7,143 nucleotides of DNA from an uncultured Campylobacter sp. (GTDB taxonomy: Bacteria > Campylobacterota > Campylobacteria > Campylobacterales > Campylobacteraceae), in the NCBI RefSeq assembly GCF_938039205.1, contig NZ_CALHVM010000016.1, positions 1 through 7,143 on the forward strand, in the 5' to 3' direction. The notes under the pieces were generated by a model that was given only the letters and a program-made list of their open reading frames with translations, had not been told where the DNA came from and did not search any database. Shown here in pieces: positions 1 through 4,591 of the stretch (position 1 is its first letter; each line of letters begins with the position of its first letter). The translations under genes and the position numbers were made by a program.

Positions 1-524
1 TAGAAGATAATCCAAAGCTTCCACCTGACTGCCAGTGGGCGATAGGCAAAACATCATATATATCGGTAAAAGATATTGAAGAGATGCCTGATGTCATAAA
101 AGCAAACACCATTGAAGAGCTTGCTAGTAAGCTCTACCCTGATAACAAAAAGGCGCAAACACAGTTTTTGGCGACCATAAAACGATACAACGAGCTATGC
201 GACAAAGGCCATGATGATGACTTTGGCAAGACCGCTAAGAGGATGTTTCCAGTCCGCCATGCGCCGTTTTATGCTGGCAAAATGGGAGTAGGTGCGAGCC
301 TGGTCGTCATGGGCGGCTTCACCGTAGAGCCAAGCACTGCAAATGTGCTAGATACCGACTATAACGAAATTTCAGGACTTTACGCCTGCGGTAACGTTAT
401 GGGCGGACGCTTTTTGGGAGATTATCCAGTAGTTTTAGCCGGCACTAGCCACGGAACATGCCTATGCTACGGACGCTTAGCAGGCTATCAGGCTGCGGCA
501 AACGCAAAAGGAGTACAAGCATGA
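1..524 (+). CDS. FAD-dependent reductase, flavocytochrome c / fumarate reductase-like flavoprotein (C-terminal part)
   Basis: The gene is cut by the window edge. The frame is open from base 3 and gives the last 173 residues, and the ATG at 84 is internal. The text reads like the end of the capping domain and the C-terminal FAD-binding segment of the fumarate reductase/flavocytochrome c superfamily: 'ERYNELC'-type helix text (here KRYNELCDKGHDDDFGK), then PFYA, VVMGGFTV, a GLYACGNVMGG motif and a closing GRLAGYQAA helix. These flavoproteins reduce an activated double bond in the periplasm using electrons from a cytochrome. The canonical fumarate-binding His of an HHTMGG motif is replaced (ASLVVMGG), and the GYNRLGGNA segment with the substrate Arg is replaced by GDYPVVLAGTSHG. 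Fumarate is therefore unlikely to be the substrate, which is unknown. It overlaps the cytochrome gene by 4 bases, indicating translational coupling. The family call is firm and the substrate open. Confidence 0.88.
   Translation, partial: EDNPKLPPDCQWAIGKTSYISVKDIEEMPDVIKANTIEELASKLYPDNKKAQTQFLATIKRYNELCDKGHDDDFGKTAKRMFPVRHAPFYAGKMGVGASLVVMGGFTVEPSTANVLDTDYNEISGLYACGNVMGGRFLGDYPVVLAGTSHGTCLCYGRLAGYQAAANAKGVQA
507..513 (+). promoter_or_regulatory. Ribosome binding site of the cytochrome gene
   Basis: AAAGGAG lies inside the last codons of the flavoprotein, 7 nt before the ATG at 521. It decides the start over the in-frame upstream ATG at 458, which would add a non-hydrophobic, basic extension before the membrane anchor. 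Confidence 0.8.
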
Positions 525-1048
525 GCAATAGAAAAAAATATACGATAATAGGACTAATAGTAGCCGCTATCGTGGGCTTTATAGCTTTTCATCAGATAGA
601 AGCAGCTAGCCACAAGGCTGAATTTTGTATCTTGTGTCACAACATGCAACCAGAATACGACTCTTATACAAAAGGAAATTTGCTAGCTAAAAAGCATAAA
701 GATGCAAATGTAACATGCCACGACTGCCACACTCCAACTATAGGTGAGCAGCTAAATGAGGTCAGGATGTATGCAACTGGCGACTTTGAGACACCAACAA
801 AACAAAGAGGCTTTACTAACGAGCAGTGCACCAGCTGTCACAAGATAGCTGATATCAGGAAAAAGACCGCACACTACGGCCTATCTAACCCACATGAAGG
901 CACTCACAATAAAGACAATGAAATGTTGCAGTGCCAGTCATGCCATGCCGTGCATCATCCGCAAAAATTAAATACTTGTATGTCTTGTCACCCGATAGAC
1001 TGGAAAGTAGATAGTAGCTGGAAGATGTATCCGCCTAGCGAAAAATAA
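521..1048 (+). CDS. Membrane-anchored pentahaem c-type cytochrome, NapC/NirT-like
   Basis: 175 aa. A short basic start (MSNRKK) and one hydrophobic helix at about residues 8-26 form an uncleaved anchor; the rest faces the periplasm. Five CxxCH haem-binding motifs are visible: C36-H40, C66-H70, C103-H107, C138-H142 and C153-H157. The first is CILCHNM, the CxxCHxM arrangement of NapC/NrfH-type quinol dehydrogenases, with M42 near haem 1. NapC, NrfH and CymA normally carry four haems, so five is one more than usual. The likely role is taking electrons from menaquinol and passing them to the flavoprotein encoded just upstream. ATG at 521 overlaps the upstream stop (ATGA) and has AAAGGAG in front. 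A hairpin terminator follows, so this is the last gene of the operon. The cytochrome call is certain; the partner and the quinol role are inferred from position and family. Confidence 0.93.
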   Translation: MSNRKKYTIIGLIVAAIVGFIAFHQIEAASHKAEFCILCHNMQPEYDSYTKGNLLAKKHKDANVTCHDCHTPTIGEQLNEVRMYATGDFETPTKQRGFTNEQCTSCHKIADIRKKTAHYGLSNPHEGTHNKDNEMLQCQSCHAVHHPQKLNTCMSCHPIDWKVDSSWKMYPPSEK

Positions 1049-1053
1049 TCTCT

Positions 1054-1088
1054 AATCCGCCTCGCTCGGGGCGGATTGGTCTCTTTTT
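1054..1088 (+). terminator. Rho-independent terminator after the cytochrome gene
   Basis: A perfect 8-bp stem, AATCCGCC (1054-1061) with GGCGGATT (1070-1077), and an 8-nt loop, starts 5 nt after the stop codon. A five-T run (1084-1088) follows 6 nt later, a slightly long gap but otherwise typical. Confidence 0.75.
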
Positions 1089-1245
1089 ACAAAACACCAG
1101 ATGCCCTTGGTTTAAGTTTTAATTCGTATCACCATAAAAGTTCCATACAAGCAATAATTATTGTTATACAAAATATTATTTATATAAAAACTAATTTCAG
1201 AATCTTGTGTTTATTTAAATAACTATAAATTTATTTTCTTGTTTA
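1089..1245. other. AT-rich spacer upstream of the candidate small RNA
   Basis: No ORF. A 12-bp palindrome CAATAATTATTG lies at 1152-1163 and might be an operator for the downstream RNA promoter, about 85 bp away, but in such AT-rich DNA it may be chance. Confidence 0.4.
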
Positions 1246-1251
1246 TATGAT
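1246..1251 (+). promoter_or_regulatory. Candidate -10 box for the structured RNA
   Basis: TATGAT within TTTATATGAT, in a T-rich context and with no clear -35, as is common for epsilonproteobacterial sigma-70 promoters. It would start transcription at about 1257-1260, right at the first pairing arm of the structured region. Confidence 0.45.
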
Positions 1252-1257
1252 AGCTAC

Positions 1258-1405
1258 CGAGTTTTAGCTCTATAGTGCTAAAACTTATTTAGCACTATCT
1301 TAGGCGATAGTGCAATAAGGTCTTAGCCAGACGGGCAAATAGCCTAACGGCTATTATAGAAATCAGCATAATTTTTATAAAATTAAACGGCTGATTTTTA
1401 TAGTA
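1258..1405 (+). ncRNA. Candidate structured small RNA, tracrRNA-like layout
   Basis: No ORF lies here, but pairing is dense. Four arms can pair only with their neighbours: GTTTTAGC (1261-1268), ATAGTGCTAAAAC (1272-1284), TTTAGCACTATC (1288-1299) and GATAGTGC (1306-1313). They give three mutually exclusive helices of 8, 11 and 8 perfect base pairs. After these come CAATAAGG (1313-1320), a small hairpin GTCT/AGAC (1320-1332), a 7-bp hairpin AATAGCC/GGCTATT with loop TAAC (1338-1355) and a long terminal hairpin (core AAATCAGC 1360-1367 with GCTGATTT 1390-1397) leading into T's. A promoter-like box precedes it. The order of antirepeat-like duplex, CAATAAGG, nexus-like hairpin and terminator hairpin resembles type II-C tracrRNAs as recalled from Neisseria. 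No cas gene or repeat array is in the window, so tracrRNA identity is a hypothesis. An attenuator-like leader or another sRNA is equally possible. Confidence 0.5.
1352..1405 (+). terminator. Terminal hairpin of the candidate small RNA
   Basis: Arms 1352-1367 and 1390-1405 pair over 16 positions with two G-T pairs; the core AAATCAGC/GCTGATTT is perfect. The five T's (1395-1399) fall in the distal part of the arm. The hairpin can act as a terminator if only the core forms. The short hairpin at 1338-1355 competes for 1352-1355. Confidence 0.4.
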
Positions 1406-1421
1406 ATCGGCATAATAATAT

Positions 1422-1429
1422 TAAATCAA
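1422..1429. repeat. Target-site duplication, left copy
   Basis: TAAATCAA directly outside the left inverted repeat, identical to 2305-2312. The uninterrupted target would have read ...TATTAAATCAAAAATGG.... Confidence 0.92.
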
Positions 1430-1446
1430 GGCTCAAGATAAGTTAA
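1430..1446 (+). repeat. Left terminal inverted repeat of the IS
   Basis: GGCTCAAGATAAGTTAA. It matches the reverse complement of 2288-2304 (GGTTCAAGATAAGTTAA) at 16 of 17 positions. Homology stops directly inside this block. It also contains the transposase stop codon (TGA, complement of 1433-1435). Confidence 0.93.
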
Positions 1447-1522
1447 GCGGATTCTCTCTTATCATCTTTAGTAAAATATGATAGAATGTTTTTGTATCTT
1501 TACTGTTATTATATCTAAACTC

Positions 1523-1554
1523 TACTTCACTTCGCTCGTAGCTGCATGCAGAAC
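1523..1554 (-). repeat. Transposase insert 4 (32 bp, inverted relative to the others)
   Basis: Extra segment between Cys204 and Glu205 (HLKEC-EFRYNN). On the minus strand it begins GTTCTGCATGCAG and ends ACGAGCGAAGTGAAGTA: the same element as insert 2 in the opposite orientation. It contains the 10-bp palindrome CTGCATGCAG. The reading frame runs through it and ends in TAG at the far junction. The edge can slide by one base. Confidence 0.85.
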
Positions 1555-1671
1555 ACACTCTTTAAGATGAAGCAAGAAATTCTCTTTTTTAATCCCTTTA
1601 AATTTAGATAATCTATGTTTAGCATATCCCCAGAAATTCTCAATGCCGTTTATATGATTTTTACCATTAGC

Positions 1672-1702
1672 TTCTTGTAAAGTAGCAAGCGCAGCGTAGC
1701 TA
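1672..1702 (+). repeat. Transposase insert 3 (31 bp)
   Basis: Extra segment between Phe165 and Ala166 (KNEF-ANGKNHING). On the plus strand it carries AGTAGCAAGCGCAGCG, aligning with AGTAACGAGCGAAGCG of insert 2 (about 16 of 21 in the right part). In the coding frame its first codon is TAG, so translation stops exactly at the junction. Confidence 0.8.
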
Positions 1703-1900
1703 AAATTCATTCTTAGAATGCTTTACTCTATAATGAGCTAAAGCTGCATAATCTACTAATCCATCATAAGCTTTCCAACAATCAGAGTATATAGTAGAGC
1801 TATCAAGCTCGCTATATTTGGGTAGTATGGGTATTAACTCGCTAGCCGAGCAGTTTTTAACTATTTGGGTATAGACTTTGCCGTCTCTTTTAAGCATACC

Positions 1901-1932
1901 GTTCTGCTCGCAGTAACGAGCGAAGCGAAGTT
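1901..1932 (+). repeat. Transposase insert 2 (32 bp)
   Basis: Extra segment between Phe99 and Gly100 (PVF-GMLKRD). It begins GTTCTGCTCGCAG and ends ACGAGCGAAGCGAAGTT on the plus strand. It matches insert 4 read in reverse at 26 of 32 positions. It can form a 5-bp hairpin GCTCG/CGAGC with a 6-nt loop. About half of it is G+C, in an AT-rich gene. Confidence 0.85.
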
Positions 1933-2016
1933 AAATACCGGAGTTTTATTTGCTGCTCCTCTACCTCTCTTACCTCTTATTCTTTTAGCTCCGAAGTAGC
2001 TTTCGTCAATCTCAAA

Positions 2017-2050
2017 GCAAAGCTTCTAGGCGAGCTTGCGAGCTGGAATT
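2017..2050 (+). repeat. Transposase insert 1 (34 bp)
   Basis: Extra segment between Glu71 and Phe72 of the restored transposase, in the SGE-FEIDES motif. It contains a direct repeat (GCTCGC twice, 2 nt apart, on the coding strand) and AAGCTT. It is the most divergent of the four; it shares TTCT and an AGCTTGCGAGC block with the others when read on the plus strand. Its length shifts the frame by +1 and the frame meets TGA at once (2011-2015 region). The exact edges depend on assuming Phe at residue 72. Confidence 0.7.
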
Positions 2051-2272
2051 TTCACCGCTAAATTTGCTTATCTTTTCACACTCTTTAGACATAAGAATTC
2101 TTATTTCTCTAAAGATTTTACATAGGGTTGCTTCTGAAATTTTAGTTAAATTCGATATCTTTGATGCTTCTATATCCTCTGCGAAGTACTTTAGAATTTC
2201 TCTAAATTTCTTCTCTGAAATTCGGGAACGGACTATATACTTATTTTTCATCGACAGGATCATAGTTAAAAA

Positions 2273-2279
2273 CTCCTTT
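2273..2279 (-). promoter_or_regulatory. Ribosome binding site of the transposase
   Basis: AAAGGAG on the minus strand, 9 nt upstream of the ATG at 2263. It supports that start over the in-frame ATG at 2251. Confidence 0.65.
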
Positions 2280-2287
2280 GAAAGTTT

Positions 2288-2304
2288 TTAACTTATCTTG
2301 AACC
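2288..2304 (-). repeat. Right terminal inverted repeat of the IS
   Basis: Read on the minus strand, GGTTCAAGATAAGTTAA; one mismatch (position 3) to the left end. Confidence 0.93.
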
Positions 2305-2312
2305 TAAATCAA
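2305..2312. repeat. Target-site duplication, right copy
   Basis: TAAATCAA directly outside the right inverted repeat, identical to 1422-1429. The lack of any mismatch suggests a fairly recent insertion. Confidence 0.92.
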
Positions 2313-2422
2313 AAATGGTCTATTTATTTTTAATTTAATATTATTGTTATATTTGACGCACGGATAATTGGTAGAAAATGCGAAATTTTATTGAGAGGTG
2401 AGCAACGAAAGCAAATAATTTT
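2313..2422. other. AT-rich spacer between the IS and the 44-codon ORF
   Basis: No ORF of note and no convincing hairpin. The only structure is the TTTTTTAAAAAA palindrome at about 2419-2430, which overlaps the end of the small ORF and could serve as a weak terminator for the minus-strand genes. Confidence 0.5.
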
Positions 2423-2557
2423 TTAAAAAACTCCGTTTAAAAACCAGGTTGACACGTTTACTCGGTAGATAAATAGCTCCTTGGTATCGCTTTGCATCTT
2501 GCCGTCCGCGCTAAATTTAGCATCCAGATATTCGCGAATTTCATCTGTCTTGCTCAT
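2423..2557 (-). CDS. Small hypothetical protein, 44 aa
   Basis: The frame opens with ATG at 2557, preceded by GAGAGG 4 nt upstream, and ends in TAA at 2423-2425. The product begins MSKTDEIREYLDAKFSADGK and is charged and soluble in its first 30 residues, with no signal or membrane segment; the last residues (STWFLNGVF) are hydrophobic. I do not recognise it. Its codons (GCG, GAC, GGC, CGC) resemble those of the transporter upstream rather than the AT-rich spacer, which favours a real gene. It starts 81 nt after the ABC transporter stop on the same strand, so it may be the last gene of that operon. The tail could be the remnant of a longer protein truncated by deletion. Confidence 0.45.
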   Translation of the reverse strand: MSKTDEIREYLDAKFSADGKMQSDTKELFIYRVNVSTWFLNGVF

Positions 2558-2638
2558 TGTGCCTCTCTATTTTTGGGATATGGGCTAAAATTTGAAAAAT
2601 ACGACTGCCGTCTCAAAAACACATAACAAGCCATATTT

Positions 2639-4480
2639 TTATTCGCCGTAACCGATATTAACAACCTTATCAAAAATAAATTTAAGCTCCTCTTGGTGCG
2701 TAATCATGAGTACGCCAAGGCGCGGAAAGTCGCGCTTGAGATTAGCAAGGAGCTCTTTTGCCAGCGCGCTATCAAGTGCCGATGTCGCCTCGTCAAGCAA
2801 TAAAAACGCAGGCTGCGCGAAATAAACCCTCGCAAATGCAAGCCTTTGCGCCTCGCCTCCGCTTAAAATCTTGCCCCAGTCTTTGATTTCGTCCAGCTCG
2901 GGGATAAATTTCTCTAGCCGCACTCGTCGTAAGATCCCCTCAAAATCGGTGTCTGCGCTTTGCAAGTCGCCAGGATACGCGATAAGCTGCCTTAGACTCA
3001 TGCGCGCTAAAAACGGCTTTTGCGGTACGCTCATCGTTCCGCGCGGCGCGCAAACCTCGCCCGAGCCGTGATCCCAGATGCCCGCGATATACCTAAACAC
3101 GCTGCTTTTACCAGTCCCGCTAGCTCCGCGCAGTAGCGTCCATTCGCCGCTTTTTACGTTTAAATTTAGCCCGCAGACCAGCCTTTCGCCGCTTGGGGTA
3201 AAAATTTGCAAATTTGAGCATTTTAACTCGTTTTGTTTGCAGCTCTCGTCAAATTTAACGCTTTTAAGTTTATCCTGTGTCAAATTTGCCGCCGTTACCC
3301 GGGCGAATTCGTTCACTCCGTCAAGGTTGCTGTTTTGTCCGCTAAATCTAGCGTCATATTTGACCTTAGAGTCTGCCGCCTGCGCGATCTCAACGAATTT
3401 ATATATGCGCTCCACGCTTGCCGCCCACTCCATGATTTGTTTATAATAATCCATAAACCACGCAAAGCCGTCCTGCACGCTATAAAACGCCGAGCGCGCC
3501 CGCATCATATCGCCAAAGCTCATTGCCCGCGCGAAATAAAGTGGCAAACAGGCAAAAATCGGGATTAGATTTGTGATTTTTAAGTAGCTAGCCGAAAAGC
3601 ACTCTAGGCGAAACTCGGTGTTCATTATGACGCGCCAGTTGCGCACTACCTCGTTAAAGCTCGCTCGAAAGCGCGATTTTTCAGCGCCTGCGCCATTCAT
3701 CAGCGCGACGGCTTCGGCGTTTTCGCGAGTGATTAGCAGATTTGCGCGGTAGTCGGCCTCGACCTGCTGTTTTTCGTAGTTTAGGCGCTTTAGGCTATGG
3801 CCGATTAGGTGGGTGATTAGCGAGCTAATGATCGTATAGACGAGCGCGACGTAGACCAAAAAACCCTCCAGCGCAAACTCGCGTCCAAACGCGCTAAAAT
3901 GCAAGACCTTTGACGCCTCCCAGAGGATAAACGTGAAAGCAAAAAGCTTGGAGAGGTTATAAACTAGGGATTTTACGAGATTTACGCTTTTATCGGCGAG
4001 CAGGAGGCTGTCCTCTGTGATACGCTGATCCGGATTATCAAAGCCCGCGGCTGAGGATAGACGATAGAAATTTGCGTTTTTTAGCCACAGATCTTCCATC
4101 TCTTCGCTTAGGCTCTCGCGCCACGAGATCACGAGTAGCTTTTTAAACCAGTTTCCGATCACGATAAAAAGCACGATAACGGCGGTGTAGACGAGAAATT
4201 CACCCACAAGCGAGAGCATGAGATCTTTTTCAAATTTTTCGATCGCGTCGTAAAATTTTTTGTCCCAAGCGTTCATTAGCGTCGCGACCTTGACGATGGC
4301 TAGGCTAGCTCCCAGTGTCACGGCCAGCATCACCCACGCCCCCAGCGAGCGCTTGCCCGTCCAAAACCAGCCCGCGATGATGAAAAACTTCTTTAAAATT
4401 TGCAAATTTAGCCTTTTTGTTTGTTTTTGTGCTCTACGGCGAGCGGTAAATTTACGTCCAGAAATTTTTATGCGGCGCAA
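2639..4480 (-). CDS. ABC transporter, fused permease/ATPase of the SbmA/BacA-YddA type
   Basis: 613 aa. The N-terminal half is a membrane domain (helices near 45-67, 92-112, 172-190, 203-225 and 303-320) with the signature FDNPDQRI at 147-154, typical of the SbmA/BacA-like ABC_membrane_2 family. The C-terminal half is a complete ATPase: Walker A GASGTGKSS (452-460), Q-loop Q487, LSGGE (539-543), Walker B LLLDE ending at E564, and H-loop H595. It should work as a homodimer in the inner membrane. Relatives move cobalamin, peptides or siderophore-like compounds. Lying 111 nt after a siderophore receptor gene, it is a candidate for taking the same chelate into the cytoplasm; export of a compound cannot be excluded. 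The start is a TTG codon. A second TTG at 4402 with AAAAAGG before it would give a protein 26 residues shorter without the basic leader. The substrate is unproven. Confidence 0.92.
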   Translation of the reverse strand: MRRIKISGRKFTARRRAQKQTKRLNLQILKKFFIIAGWFWTGKRSLGAWVMLAVTLGASLAIVKVATLMNAWDKKFYDAIEKFEKDLMLSLVGEFLVYTAVIVLFIVIGNWFKKLLVISWRESLSEEMEDLWLKNANFYRLSSAAGFDNPDQRITEDSLLLADKSVNLVKSLVYNLSKLFAFTFILWEASKVLHFSAFGREFALEGFLVYVALVYTIISSLITHLIGHSLKRLNYEKQQVEADYRANLLITRENAEAVALMNGAGAEKSRFRASFNEVVRNWRVIMNTEFRLECFSASYLKITNLIPIFACLPLYFARAMSFGDMMRARSAFYSVQDGFAWFMDYYKQIMEWAASVERIYKFVEIAQAADSKVKYDARFSGQNSNLDGVNEFARVTAANLTQDKLKSVKFDESCKQNELKCSNLQIFTPSGERLVCGLNLNVKSGEWTLLRGASGTGKSSVFRYIAGIWDHGSGEVCAPRGTMSVPQKPFLARMSLRQLIAYPGDLQSADTDFEGILRRVRLEKFIPELDEIKDWGKILSGGEAQRLAFARVYFAQPAFLLLDEATSALDSALAKELLANLKRDFPRLGVLMITHQEELKFIFDKVVNIGYGE

Positions 4481-4522
4481 ATTTTAGCCTAAATTTGGCC
4501 TGCTCTGTTCAAATTTAAAGCG

Positions 4523-4550
4523 CGAAGCGGTATGTTTATTTACCGCTTCG
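4523..4550 (-). promoter_or_regulatory. Intercistronic hairpin between receptor and transporter
   Basis: A perfect 10-bp stem CGAAGCGGTA/TACCGCTTCG with an 8-nt loop, 42 nt after the receptor stop. On the minus strand it is followed by CGCTTTAAATTT, not a clean T run, so it is a poor terminator. It may protect the receptor message or partly reduce transcription into the ABC gene. Confidence 0.6.
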
Positions 4551-4591
4551 AAAAAGCTGAAATTTACGCAAATTTGATCCCGCAAAGTTCT

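Larger units (their letters stand above)
1433..2263 (-). pseudogene. IS1595-family (ISXO2/IS1016-like) transposase, interrupted by four short inserts
   Basis: Read straight through, the gene breaks into fragments (2263-2012, 1897-1700, 1710-1522). Leaving out four segments (2017-2050, 1901-1932, 1672-1702, 1523-1554) gives one open frame of 233 codons ending in TGA at 1433-1435, with no other stop or frameshift. The joined protein has an HTH-like N-terminus, then the DDE domain: EIDESYFG (D75), GKRGRGAANKTPVFGMLKRD, IYSDCWKAYDG (D139), HINGIENFWGYAKHRLSKF (E176/N177) and HLKECEFRYNN. The order and length of about 220-230 aa match IS1016-type transposases. The start is ATG 2263, 9 nt after AAAGGAG (2273-2279); ATG 2251 is the alternative. 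As written, translation stops soon after codon 71, so it is filed as a pseudogene. The absence of any other lesion is odd for a dead gene. Confidence 0.9.
1430..2304 (-). mobile_element. IS1595-family insertion sequence (IS1016-like), complete with target duplication
   Basis: The 875-bp element is defined from the sequence itself. Near-perfect 17-bp terminal inverted repeats (16/17) lie at 1430-1446 and 2288-2304, and the 8 bases immediately outside, TAAATCAA, are repeated exactly on both sides. An 8-bp duplication is the rule for the IS1595 family. It encodes a single transposase on the minus strand; the coding stop falls inside the left inverted repeat. Four extra segments totalling 129 bp lie within the gene. 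Without them the element would be 746 bp, close to the roughly 700-bp size of IS1016-type elements. The intact target duplication and ends indicate a simple transposition event into the spacer between the small RNA candidate and the minus-strand operon. Confidence 0.93.

Noticed and set aside
1152..1163. CAATAATTATTG palindrome as a Fur or PerR operator
   Set aside because: It lacks the TGATAAT half-site spacing and stands in very AT-rich DNA about 85 bp from the nearest promoter-like box; kept only as a spacer remark.
1258..1405. CRISPR array
   Set aside because: The repeated arms alternate in orientation and are not separated by spacers of constant length; no direct repeat-spacer series exists.
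1901..1938. GGTAT on both sides of insert 2 as a target duplication
   Set aside because: Counting it as a duplication would remove the conserved Phe-Gly of the PVFGMLKRD motif; the exact edge between TTT and GGT fits the family better, and the other inserts show no comparable duplication.
1523..2050. Classic T4 gene 60-type bypass with matching take-off and landing codons
   Set aside because: The codons before the inserts (GAA, TTT, TTT, TGT) do not match the triplets just before resumption (TGC, AAC, GAA, GTA), so the known mechanism is not supported in its simple form.
2064..2291. Plus-strand ORF over the transposase N-terminus
   Set aside because: It is antisense to the clearly recognisable transposase and crosses the IS end.
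2449..2475. TTGACA-like -35 with a TAAATA -10 on the plus strand
   Set aside because: The spacing of 15 is short, it lies antisense within the small ORF, and no plus-strand gene follows.
2871..3568. Plus-strand ORFs opposite the ABC transporter
   Set aside because: They lie wholly inside the transporter gene in other frames, lack ribosome sites and have no recognisable domains.
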